A stretch of 64,000 nucleotides of DNA from Bryobacterales bacterium (GTDB lineage Bacteria; Acidobacteriota; Terriglobia; Bryobacterales; Bryobacteraceae), in the NCBI GenBank assembly GCA_016716385.1, contig JADJWL010000025.1, positions 372,001-436,000 of the forward strand, written 5' to 3'. Below, one piece after another: positions 51,638 to 59,795 of this stretch. A program made the position numbers and the translations under genes. The notes beneath the pieces were generated by a model. It was not told the origin of the DNA and did not search any database. It saw only the letters and a program-made list of their open reading frames with translations. Position 1 is the first letter of the stretch. Every line of letters starts with the position of its first letter.

Positions 51638-53413
51638 TCAACCGAAGTGGCGATGCAAGTACTCAAGTGTGAGAGCGGTATGAATCGTCGTTGTGTGGTT
51701 GCTCAAGCCTGCAATGTGGTCCTCGACGATTCTGGCCAGCCCGCCAGGACGGAGGTAGGGCCTGGTTGTGCTGCCGGGGTCGAGCAGGACTTCCCGGATG
51801 TGGTGCTGAAGCCGGTGCCTGTACCACGTCCGGAAGTGATAGAACTTGTGCCGTCCGAGGAAGAGGCGCTCGACACCGAGAGGGGCCAGGAGCCGGTCCG
51901 CGGGGGCGAACCATTGTGGCATTCCCATGTCCAGCAGATACTCCGCCTTGAACAGGACCGCCTCCGTCAGCCTGGCAGCGATGCCGCGCGGGCCGATGCG
52001 CCCGGGGCTGACTCCCCGATCCGAAGGGATCCCGGCCAGGAGGGGATTCCCATCGTGGATCAGGCGCATCCGGACATCGGCCTCGCTCCGCTGGGGCGCC
52101 CGATACACCGTGCGCACGAAATCGCCGGACAGGAAGGGAGCGCGAACCGTCAATTGCGTTTGCTCGAGGGCCTCGATACCGTACTGAAACCAGGGCGTCT
52201 GGCGAAACGCGGCAAATGTGACCGGGTGCCCGCGCCGGACGGCGGCGTAGGTATGGGCGGCCTGATGGACCCGCTGGCAAAAGTCGTGGTCGTACAGGTG
52301 GGGCTCGGCCGAGGCGGGTTTGAAGAGCACGGCCTGTCCCAGCAGTTCGCTTCCCCAGGTTCCGACGATCTTGGCGGGAGCAATCCGGCGCGCCTGCTCG
52401 CTCACGTAAAGGTCTGGTGAGTTTCCGACTCCGACGGCGCCGTCGGTTAGATAGACGGTGCGTTCGGAGTAATGGGGAAACCGGCTCAGGTATTCCTCAC
52501 CAACCCGGATCACATGATGCGTCTGGCCACACAATGACGCAACCTGGCGCCCGATCGCCACATCGCGGCTGTCCCGCAACTCTCCGCCGAACGTATAGCA
52601 GGGAAGGCTGCCGGGCGACGCGCCGCTCCAGGCCATGATCATCCGCGTATCCAGGCCTCCTGTGATCGCGACCGCGGCCGCCTCCGGCCCGCGCAGATAG
52701 GAAGGCAGTGAGCGGGCAACAACGTCCCGCAACTGATCGTAGTATGTGTCGCCGTCCAGGGCGGGTTGAGACTCCCAGGCGGTGGGATCGAAATAGGTTT
52801 CTTTCTTCTCGAGGACGGCGTTCCGAAAGGTCCACCGGGAGCCGGGCGGAACTAAGTTGATCCCCCGGAAGAGCGTGCGGTTCTCGAGCGTGCAGCCGAA
52901 CGCGACGTATTCACTCAAGCCCCGGGCATCGACGCCTCGAAGCTCGGGGCAGACCGCGAGGATGGCCTTCGCCTCGGCGGCGAAGTACAGTCCGTCTTCG
53001 GCCTCATGATAGTAGAGGCGATGCAGCCCGTAGCGGTCATTGAACAGAATAGTCCGTCCGCTGCGGCCGTCCATGACGACACCGTGGAATATTCCGTCCA
53101 GCGTGTCTGGAAACGCCGCCGCATCCGCTTCGTATCCGTGAACCAGAGTGGACCGCCGGGAAGCGCACCCGCCACTGGAGTAATCCTCACCTGAGAACAT
53201 CAACGCCACATTGCCAGATCGATTGACCAGCGGCATTCCGTCGCCGAACGAGCCCCGCCGGGCAGTCCACCCAATGAAGGCGCCCATGGTTTCGTCAATC
53301 CGGCTGCCGCTGGTATAGAAGGATTCGTGGCACATTGCCTCGATCATCTTCGCCAGCTTGGCCTTGGCGTCAGCGGCGGAAGCCCCGGTGATGATGCCTG
53401 CCAATCCGGGCAT
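51638..53413 (-). CDS. Asparagine synthase-like protein lacking glutaminase cysteine
   Basis: 591 residues starting MPGLAGIITG: the residue after the initiator is proline, where functional glutamine amidotransferases have cysteine, so glutaminase activity is unlikely. The N-terminal fold is still recognisable (GIFHGVVMDGRSGRTILFNDRYGLHRLYYHE), and the synthetase part has AAVAITGGLDTRMIMAWSG instead of SGGxDS. Thus the ATP-binding loop is altered as well. Such paralogues are frequent in exopolysaccharide loci, where they may use ammonia or be ligases with other acceptors; a non-enzymatic role is also possible. It sits six bases from the polymerase gene. Confidence 0.83.
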   Translation of the reverse strand: MPGLAGIITGASAADAKAKLAKMIEAMCHESFYTSGSRIDETMGAFIGWTARRGSFGDGMPLVNRSGNVALMFSGEDYSSGGCASRRSTLVHGYEADAAAFPDTLDGIFHGVVMDGRSGRTILFNDRYGLHRLYYHEAEDGLYFAAEAKAILAVCPELRGVDARGLSEYVAFGCTLENRTLFRGINLVPPGSRWTFRNAVLEKKETYFDPTAWESQPALDGDTYYDQLRDVVARSLPSYLRGPEAAAVAITGGLDTRMIMAWSGASPGSLPCYTFGGELRDSRDVAIGRQVASLCGQTHHVIRVGEEYLSRFPHYSERTVYLTDGAVGVGNSPDLYVSEQARRIAPAKIVGTWGSELLGQAVLFKPASAEPHLYDHDFCQRVHQAAHTYAAVRRGHPVTFAAFRQTPWFQYGIEALEQTQLTVRAPFLSGDFVRTVYRAPQRSEADVRMRLIHDGNPLLAGIPSDRGVSPGRIGPRGIAARLTEAVLFKAEYLLDMGMPQWFAPADRLLAPLGVERLFLGRHKFYHFRTWYRHRLQHHIREVLLDPGSTTRPYLRPGGLARIVEDHIAGLSNHTTTIHTALTLEYLHRHFG

Positions 53414-53416
53414 AGC

Positions 53417-54328
53417 TCACTCAGAGAGAAGTGTCTCGGACGGGTTCCCCAGACGCAGGGTCAACCATGCTGTGCGCAGAGATCGCAGCCGCGACATGAT
53501 GAATTCGGGACAATATTCGGCCACCCGGCGGTGAAGACCAAGGCGGTAGGCGAGACCGCCAAGAGCGGTGAGTGGAACGTAGTAGCGGGGCAGGTTCACC
53601 TGCCGGAATCCGTTGGTCTCCTTGAAATGACTGAGGCTATCGCCTGCCTTCTTCCCGTAGCTGAAATTTTCGTACACGAGATACCGGATACCGCGGCTGG
53701 CGCACGACCGGACGGCCTGCGCGATCAAGGCGTTCGTGGGTGCCTTCGCACGGTGTTTCACCATCGACAGGATGTTCACGATGCAGGCATGAGTTCCGGT
53801 TTCGTCCATCGTCAGCTTGGCAAATCCGATCAATTCGTCGTCAACGGAGGCACCGATGAAGATCGTCCGGTCGAGGAACGTGCCGGCGTAGCGCCGGGCT
53901 CCTTCGACGTTCATTCCATAGTGCGGGAACCGCCTTCCCTGGCGGATCGGGCACTCATTGTGAATCGCTACGATGCCCCGCAGGAGTGAATCGTCGAAGG
54001 GCACTTCCTGGACCACCGCGCCCCGTTTCTCAGCCTGCCTTGACCTGTTGCGGACCGTAGACTTGATCTGGTTCTTGAACCAGTCCTCAAAGGTCGATAC
54101 AGGTAACACGGCGAGGTTATCCCACTCCATCGGGTAGGTGTACTTCGGCTCAGGTTCGTTTGGCCGCTGGAGGAAAGTGAAGAGGTCGGCCCGGGCATCC
54201 AGCTGCCGGATGGCGGTGATCGTTTCCTCCGGGTCGTCAGGGAAGGTGTACTTGTCGCCATCCAGACGGGCAACGCGCAGGATACTACCGTCGATTCGCA
54301 GTGCTTTTCCTTGTGCAGTCGCGGTCAC
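53417..54328 (-). CDS. FemAB/GNAT-type acyltransferase (second)
   Basis: 303 residues from a GTG nine bases after AAAGGA; a TTG two codons earlier also overlaps the preceding stop. Sequence features fit the FemAB/GNAT type: DWFKNQIKSTVRNRSRQAEK (substrate-proximal block), IFIGASVDDELIGFAKLTMDE, NALIAQAVRSCASRGIRYLVYENF and SLSHFKETNGFRQV. It probably transfers an aminoacyl or acyl group to a sugar-lipid or polymer. Together with the similar protein at 35600-36637 it indicates decoration of the polymer, but donor and acceptor are unknown. Confidence 0.75.
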   Translation of the reverse strand: MTATAQGKALRIDGSILRVARLDGDKYTFPDDPEETITAIRQLDARADLFTFLQRPNEPEPKYTYPMEWDNLAVLPVSTFEDWFKNQIKSTVRNRSRQAEKRGAVVQEVPFDDSLLRGIVAIHNECPIRQGRRFPHYGMNVEGARRYAGTFLDRTIFIGASVDDELIGFAKLTMDETGTHACIVNILSMVKHRAKAPTNALIAQAVRSCASRGIRYLVYENFSYGKKAGDSLSHFKETNGFRQVNLPRYYVPLTALGGLAYRLGLHRRVAEYCPEFIMSRLRSLRTAWLTLRLGNPSETLLSE

Positions 54329-54330
54329 TC

Positions 54331-55989
54331 TCAATCGTCCTTTCTTGAAGGGGCACTCGTAGAGAGACCGATGGCGGTCACCGCCACCGGTGTGCCCGCT
54401 TCCAGTGGCAAGTCCTGGAACGAGCCATCGCCACGGTGCAGGCGCAGCATAAACCCAGGAAGACCGTCCGGGGGGCCGGGGAGGCAGGCGCGGAACGAGC
54501 CTGGATCCGGAGCGCCGGCTGCAAAGGTCACCTTTCTTCTGTGGCGGAACCACGAAACGACTTGCGTCGCGGTTCCCATCCAGGCGCCACGGTTCCGCAG
54601 TTCGTCGAGGAGATCGAAGTAGAACCGGCCCCATTGGCGCTCGGGCGACAGGCTGCGGTCGTGCCAGTTGATCGTGAGGCTGCCACCGTGAACCTCGAGC
54701 TGACGCAGAAGTCCACCCACACGTTGCTGGGCCTCCGGCGGCGTGAGGTCCAAATGGCTTGCATAAAACAGGGCGGTGTCCATCACGATCAGGGGCAGCT
54801 CGAGGAGACGTTCCACCTGAAGCGGTTTGAACACCTGGCCCGTCCCGGCGCGAAACCCAACCGTTGTGTTGAATCCGACCGTGGAGTCGTAGTCCGCTCC
54901 GGCGCGCTCCAGAGTGGCATGGGACTGGTGGCCGAAGTAAAGCCAGTGCATGCGAACGCCGATTTCTTGGGTGCCGGTCAGCCGACGGATCTCACTCAAC
55001 TCGCTCCGCGCTGACTGGAGATCGATCCAGGCGTCGATCCCATGCAACGCGATTTCGCAGCCTTTGGACTGGAGGGCGCGGATCTCGCCAGCGATGTCGG
55101 AAGCACCATAGGCCGAGGCGCGATAAGCAGGTGCCGCTTGCGATTCCGTGCGTCCCGCGACACGGCGGAACGGCAACACGAAGTAGGTGGAGCGGCATCG
55201 TTCACGATCCGGGTACGTGACGAATGTCCTCCAGAAATCCGCCGTCAGACCCAGATGTACGAACGGGAACTTGAGCGCCGCGAGCCAGTTCCGCAACATC
55301 AGCCGCACCGGCAAGCGTCTCCGGATGGCGTCCCACAACGATCCTGCGGTGGCGCGGTACAGGAATCCCAGAGCTGTATGGTCGAGACCGTGCAGCCGGA
55401 GGGAAGGATGGTCGACATCGTGCGTCAGCGCGGCAAAGAACCGGTAGCCACTGGGCACCGGGGGCACCTCCGCCCACTCAAACCCCTGGGCGTTGATGAG
55501 CTGGCGCAGGAACTCTATGTGGCAATCGAGGGCAGCCACACCGGCCTTGGCCGCCGGCTGGCCCTCTTCGACAAGGAACCGGCATTCATCCAGCAGGTCG
55601 TAGCCCACCCGCACGACTCGTTCCGCTCCCGCCCGCTTCTCGAACGCCACGGCGCGGCCACTCTCCGATTCGCAAAGCAGGGGGACGGCGACTTTTTCGA
55701 AGGTACAGCACTTGCCGTACAGGGCAAACTCCAGACTGTCTGAAGAAATGTCCCGGCCTTGCTGCAAAGCGTCCAGCGCCCAGCCAACCTCGGGGTCGTC
55801 CATGGGCCAGAGATCGCCGGAGTAGATGACGGTCAACGAAGCGGGAAAGCGCGAAGCGGGCAAGGTCCCGATGTAGAGCACGACCTGATAGTTCCGGTCA
55901 CGACGGCAAAACTCCCACGGCGTCTTGAACAACTCGAAGAACTCCGCCGTCAGCGCTGCGTTGGACTGAGGAGTGACGACGCCAATCAC
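54331..55989 (-). CDS. NodB-type polysaccharide deacetylase-like protein
   Basis: 552 residues. The N-terminal 190 residues (beginning MIGVVTPQSNAALTAEFFEL) form a separate alpha/beta region of unknown role. A NodB-like barrel follows: RFFAALTHDVDHPSLRLHG (aspartate motif), GCEIALHGIDAW with only one histidine of H-x3-H, VRMHWLYFG and SLTINWHDRSLSPERQW. Because the second histidine motif is altered, catalysis is doubtful. It ends in a beta-rich tail. Overlapping translation with the FemAB-like gene indicates an operon. Family members act on N-acetylated polymers such as poly-N-acetylglucosamine. Confidence 0.75.
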   Translation of the reverse strand: MIGVVTPQSNAALTAEFFELFKTPWEFCRRDRNYQVVLYIGTLPASRFPASLTVIYSGDLWPMDDPEVGWALDALQQGRDISSDSLEFALYGKCCTFEKVAVPLLCESESGRAVAFEKRAGAERVVRVGYDLLDECRFLVEEGQPAAKAGVAALDCHIEFLRQLINAQGFEWAEVPPVPSGYRFFAALTHDVDHPSLRLHGLDHTALGFLYRATAGSLWDAIRRRLPVRLMLRNWLAALKFPFVHLGLTADFWRTFVTYPDRERCRSTYFVLPFRRVAGRTESQAAPAYRASAYGASDIAGEIRALQSKGCEIALHGIDAWIDLQSARSELSEIRRLTGTQEIGVRMHWLYFGHQSHATLERAGADYDSTVGFNTTVGFRAGTGQVFKPLQVERLLELPLIVMDTALFYASHLDLTPPEAQQRVGGLLRQLEVHGGSLTINWHDRSLSPERQWGRFYFDLLDELRNRGAWMGTATQVVSWFRHRRKVTFAAGAPDPGSFRACLPGPPDGLPGFMLRLHRGDGSFQDLPLEAGTPVAVTAIGLSTSAPSRKDD

Positions 55990-56051
55990 GAAGGGCTCCC
56001 GTTGTTGCTAGAAGATGGATACGTCATGTCGCGCCATTGGAGCCGGCACGG

Positions 56052-57278
56052 TCAGGTACGAGCCGGCCGGAGGAGGTCACGCACCAACCCGATCAACTCC
56101 AGCCGCTCCTGGGACCAGCTATGGTCCCGGTAGATCCGCTGGCCGTCTTCGGCTGTCGCTGTGGCTTCATCCTCGTTGGCGGCGACATGTTCCATCGTCC
56201 GGGCGAGTTCGGCAGCATTTCCGGGCTCAAAGAAGAACAAGCCCTCCGATCCGAAATAGTCCTCAATGCCGGGAGTGCGCGGGGCGATGACTGCCTTACC
56301 GAGAGCAAGGTACTCGAAGATGCGCGTCGGCGTGTTGATCTCGGTGAAGGCATTCCGATGATTCGGAATGATGCCCACGTCACAGGCTTCAATATCCCGC
56401 GCCAAGTCCTCCAGGCGCCGGAATCCCATATACCGCACGCACCCATCGAGGCCGTGGGACCGCACTTGCTCCATTACCTGGTCGAGGTAGTCGTTTTTCT
56501 TCCCATAGATCCTGAACTCGATGTGAGGGACGGCCGCCCGAACGATGCCGAGCGCTTCGATCGCCAGATCGAGCCCGTTCCGTTGGGCCAGGAGCCCGTG
56601 ATACATCATCACGAACGGTCGGCCGGGACTGCGGCGTGCATAGGACCGGGCTTCCCGGAACGGGAAGATCAACTCGTCAGGGGAGTTCATGACGACGCCG
56701 ATCTTACCGGGATCGCAGCTCCGGTTCCCGAAGATGCGCTTGCAGGCTTCGTTGACCGTGAGCACGAGGTCAGCTCGCGCCATGCTCCATTTCTCGAAAT
56801 AGCGAATGATCCGGACGGCCCAGCTTTCTTCGCTGAAGCCGAAGATGGTCCGCATGAGTTCCGGCATTGGGTCGTGGAGATCGAGGATCACCTTGGCGCC
56901 GAGCCACTTGGGGACAAGAGCGCAGACAACGAGAACATCGGGCATGTTGTTGACGTAGACAAGGTCGTAGCGGCGCCGCAGGACCCGGAGAGCGAGGATC
57001 CATGTCGCGATCAGGATGAATGCCGAGTACTGATAGGCGTAGGCGAACTTCCCGCCCCGACGCTGCCGGATCGGCACACGCACGATGTCGAGGCCATCCA
57101 GGTTCTGCCGGGCGGGCCCGGTGCCGTCCTGCAGGCAGATCGCGTCGATCGTCATCCCCTGGCCGCGCAGGGTCTCGGCGGCGCGACGCGGCCTGGGATC
57201 GGCCGGATATGGCGAGAATGACACCATCGCCATATGGCGGCCATCGAGCGGCGCTTCGGCAGCATTCCTGAGTTCCAT
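56052..57278 (-). CDS. Family 4 glycosyltransferase
   Basis: 408 residues from the chosen ATG; a TTG further upstream would start inside the previous gene's end. GT-B fold: MAMVSFSPYPADPRPRRAAE, YDLVYVNNMPDVLVVCALVPKW, KVILDLHDPMPELMRTIFG (acceptor-domain block), ADLVLTVNEACKRIF, FVMMYHGLLAQRNGLDLAIEAL and AFTEINTPTRIFEYLALGKAVIAP, in which the E-x7-E-like acidic positions bind the donor. Found in many O-antigen loci, for example as fucosaminyl- or mannosyltransferases; donor unknown. Follows the short UDP-sugar dehydrogenase gene. Confidence 0.88.
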   Translation of the reverse strand: MELRNAAEAPLDGRHMAMVSFSPYPADPRPRRAAETLRGQGMTIDAICLQDGTGPARQNLDGLDIVRVPIRQRRGGKFAYAYQYSAFILIATWILALRVLRRRYDLVYVNNMPDVLVVCALVPKWLGAKVILDLHDPMPELMRTIFGFSEESWAVRIIRYFEKWSMARADLVLTVNEACKRIFGNRSCDPGKIGVVMNSPDELIFPFREARSYARRSPGRPFVMMYHGLLAQRNGLDLAIEALGIVRAAVPHIEFRIYGKKNDYLDQVMEQVRSHGLDGCVRYMGFRRLEDLARDIEACDVGIIPNHRNAFTEINTPTRIFEYLALGKAVIAPRTPGIEDYFGSEGLFFFEPGNAAELARTMEHVAANEDEATATAEDGQRIYRDHSWSQERLELIGLVRDLLRPART

Positions 57279-57309
57279 CGGCTCGAAGCTAGGAGAACCG
57301 TCGGGGCGC

Positions 57310-58059
57310 CTACGCAACCGCTTCGACCGCCTTACGGCTCTCTTCTCTCTCCGCTTTCATTCGGTTGGAGTTCCAGATCGCATCGAGAAGATCGGAGGCG
57401 GTCCATTTGCGGAGGGTTTCAATGTTCGGCAGCACGCAATGGCCGCCAATGACACCCGGGAAGTACTTGACCGGCGGAAAGAACCTGATCTCCTCGTAGA
57501 ACGAAACGACCTCATCGTATTTCTGGCCGGATTGGTCGCAGTACCGCTCCACTTCCTGCGCCCAGGCGATCATCAGGCCGAAGTAGGTCGTTTCCGTGAG
57601 TTTCGCCAGTTCGGTTGCCTCGGGCGACGAGAGCACGCTCGTCTGCATGCCCGCGGCCTCGAAGTGGTGGGCCGCCCGGGCCCCGTCCTCCGGCTCCATC
57701 GCGCCAATGAACTTCTTGTAAACGCGCAGTTCCTCGAGCATGCGGACATGCTTCCCGCGGACGGGGCTGTTTACCACGACCGCGCCGGTCTTCCCAGCCA
57801 GCGCCCGCGTGGTTCCCACCGACACAGTGCTGTTGATGACCGTGAGAGTCGGCTGGAACATCTCGATGTAACGCGCCCCTTCCCCAAGGAAGTCCGGGAT
57901 CTGGAAGGGGTAGCAGATATGGAGGACATCGACCGGCTCCACGCGGGCCGGTGGCTCGACATCGAACCCGATGACATCGTAACAGCCAGACAGGATGTCG
58001 AACAGAGGTTTGCCGACTTCTCCAAGTCCGGCGACGGCGGCTTTAGTCTTAGGTTTCAC
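57310..58059 (-). CDS. Short UDP-sugar dehydrogenase-like protein
   Basis: 249 residues, against about 430 for UDP-glucose or UDP-GlcNAc dehydrogenases. The N-terminal NAD-binding part is compact (AAVAGLGEVGKPLFDIL), and TVINSTVSVGTTRALAG, VVNSPVRGKHVRML and ELAKLTETTYFGLMIAWAQE are recognisable family blocks. GVIGGHCVLPN keeps the catalytic cysteine (Cys208). The C-terminal UDP-sugar-binding domain is absent and the protein simply ends after the central helix region. It may work with a partner, form an alternative active site, or have lost function. It lies directly behind the aminotransferase gene of the same module. Confidence 0.75.
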   Translation of the reverse strand: MKPKTKAAVAGLGEVGKPLFDILSGCYDVIGFDVEPPARVEPVDVLHICYPFQIPDFLGEGARYIEMFQPTLTVINSTVSVGTTRALAGKTGAVVVNSPVRGKHVRMLEELRVYKKFIGAMEPEDGARAAHHFEAAGMQTSVLSSPEATELAKLTETTYFGLMIAWAQEVERYCDQSGQKYDEVVSFYEEIRFFPPVKYFPGVIGGHCVLPNIETLRKWTASDLLDAIWNSNRMKAEREESRKAVEAVA

Positions 58060-58095
58060 GAAGTTCTTTCCTCTCTCTGTTGGGATTGGGATTCG

Positions 58096-59301
58096 TCAGG
58101 CGGCCGCACCGCTTGCAACGAACCGCACGGCTTCGCTCACGACGCGGCCCTGCTGCTCAGGCGTCAGTTGCGGGAACATCGGCAGCGAGACGATCTCTGC
58201 CGCAACCCTCTCGGTCACCGGAAGGCTCCCTGGGGCGTAGCCCAGGTGCCGGTAGGCTTGCTGCAGGTGAAGCGGGACCGGATAGTGGATTCCGGTGCCG
58301 ATGCCGGCCTCGCCAAGCTGATGCATCAGCTCGTCGCGGTTCGGAACCCGCACGACGTACAGATGGTAGACATGCTTCGCCCAGTGCGCTTCGTGGGGCA
58401 GAGTGATCTTGCCGTCCGCCTCCGAAAACAGCTCGTTGTACCGCGCGGCGGCGGCCCGGCGCTGCTCGGTCCATTCAGTGAGATGGCGCAGCTTGATCTG
58501 CAGGAGACCCGCCTGGATGGCGTCGAGCCGGCCGTTGTAGCCCTCCACCTCGTGGTGGTACTTGCGGCTCTGGCCGTGGTCGCGCAGGCGGCGAACACTC
58601 TGGGCCAAGCCAGGGTCGTTGGTCACCACAGCACCGCCCTCCCCTAGCGCGCCGAGGTTCTTGCCTGGATAGAAGCTGAACCCGGCGGCGTGCCCCATCG
58701 ATCCGGCCCGGCGCCAGCGGTTCTCTTTCTTCGAGTAATATTCGGCCCCATGCGCCTGCGAGGCGTCCTCGATCACGGTCAGGTGGAACTGTGCCGCCAA
58801 GTCAAGGATCGGGTCCATGTCGGCTGTCTGCCCGTAGAGGTGGACAGGAACCACTGCCGCGACCCGGAGTCCGGACTTGCGCTCGACCAACCGGCAGTTG
58901 GCCGCATCGTAGTCGCACTCGGATTCCAGGTACTGGCGCAACAGCGCCGGGTCGAGGTTGCACGTCGCTTCGTCGATGTCGATGAACACCGGCCGGGCGC
59001 CGGTCTGAGAAATTGCCTCAGCCGTGGCGATGAACGTGTGGGAAACCGTGACGACCAGATCGCCCTCGCCGATGCCGGCAGCCAGGTAGGCGAACCGCAG
59101 AGCGTCGGTGCCGCTGCCAACCCCTACGCAGTGAGCGGTGTCACAAAAATGGGCGAAGTCCTCTTCGAATCCCTGGACGTTCGGACCCCCGATGAAGCCA
59201 CCGGTGTCGATGGCGGCGCGGAAGACATCGAAGAACTCCTCCCGCAAAGGAGCATGCAAGCTGACGAGATCGAGAAATGGAACCTTGTTGGATATGCTCA
59301 T
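58096..59301 (-). CDS. DegT/DnrJ/EryC1/StrS-type sugar aminotransferase (WbpE-like)
   Basis: 401 residues. PLP-dependent fold: VGVGSGTDALRFAYLAAGIG, VVTVSHTFIATAEAISQTGA, FIDIDEATCNLDPALL, VIEDASQAHGAEY and GFSFYPGKNLGALGEGGAVVT, in which Lys214 binds PLP. An unusual insertion of about 20 residues (near 128-147, with CDYDAANCRLVERKSG) is seen before the VAAVVPVHLYGQ strand. In the WbpB-WbpE-WbpD route it transaminates a UDP-3-keto-uronate from glutamate. It overlaps the acetyltransferase gene by ATGA, agreeing with a shared pathway. Confidence 0.92.
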   Translation of the reverse strand: MSISNKVPFLDLVSLHAPLREEFFDVFRAAIDTGGFIGGPNVQGFEEDFAHFCDTAHCVGVGSGTDALRFAYLAAGIGEGDLVVTVSHTFIATAEAISQTGARPVFIDIDEATCNLDPALLRQYLESECDYDAANCRLVERKSGLRVAAVVPVHLYGQTADMDPILDLAAQFHLTVIEDASQAHGAEYYSKKENRWRRAGSMGHAAGFSFYPGKNLGALGEGGAVVTNDPGLAQSVRRLRDHGQSRKYHHEVEGYNGRLDAIQAGLLQIKLRHLTEWTEQRRAAAARYNELFSEADGKITLPHEAHWAKHVYHLYVVRVPNRDELMHQLGEAGIGTGIHYPVPLHLQQAYRHLGYAPGSLPVTERVAAEIVSLPMFPQLTPEQQGRVVSEAVRFVASGAAA

Positions 59302-59795
59302 TGGGAACCTCCGGATACGACTGGAACCTCACGCAGCACGCGGGCCGGGTTGCCGGCGACGATGACGCCCGCCGGGACGTCCCGTGTCACGACACTGCCG
59401 GCACCGACAATGGCGTTTTCGCCGATCGTCACGTTGGCCAGGATCGTGGCGCCCGAACCGATCGACGCGCCCCTCTTTACGAGCGTAGGCGCCACCTTCC
59501 AGTCGCTTTCGGTTTGGAGACCACCCTCGGGCGTCGTGGCCCGGGGATAGACATCGTTGATGAACATCACACCGTGACCGATGAAGACGTTGTCTTCGAT
59601 CGTTACGCCTTCGCAGACAAAGGTGTGGCTGGAGATCTTGCAGCGCCGGCCGATTCGGGCGTTCTTCTGCACCTCGACGAAGGTGCCGAGCTTCGACTCG
59701 GCACCAATCTCGCAGCCATAGAGATTGACGAACTGGGCGAGGCGGACACCCTCGCCCAGCTTCACATCCGGGGTAACGGACCGGAAGTCGCTCAT
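59298..59795 (-). CDS. UDP-3-amino-uronate N-acetyltransferase-like (WbpD/WlbB-like)
   Basis: 165 residues. Left-handed beta-helix of hexapeptide repeats: LGEGVRLAQFVNLYGCEIG, KLGTFVEVQKNARIGRRCK, ISSHTFVCEGVTIEDNVFIG, HGVMFINDVYPRATT and GASIGSGATILANVTIGENA. HGVMFINDVYPRAT matches the WbpD/WlbB active-site loop, in which acetyl-CoA is used to acetylate the 3-amino group of the UDP-sugar. It overlaps genes on both sides by four bases (3-dehydrogenase upstream, aminotransferase downstream), so all three make one pathway. Confidence 0.9.
   Translation of the reverse strand: MSDFRSVTPDVKLGEGVRLAQFVNLYGCEIGAESKLGTFVEVQKNARIGRRCKISSHTFVCEGVTIEDNVFIGHGVMFINDVYPRATTPEGGLQTESDWKVAPTLVKRGASIGSGATILANVTIGENAIVGAGSVVTRDVPAGVIVAGNPARVLREVPVVSGGSQ

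Noticed and set aside
57085..58647. Plus-strand open frame of 520 codons across the short dehydrogenase and flanking genes
   Set aside because: It runs antisense to three recognisable genes and shows no domain. Shadow frame.
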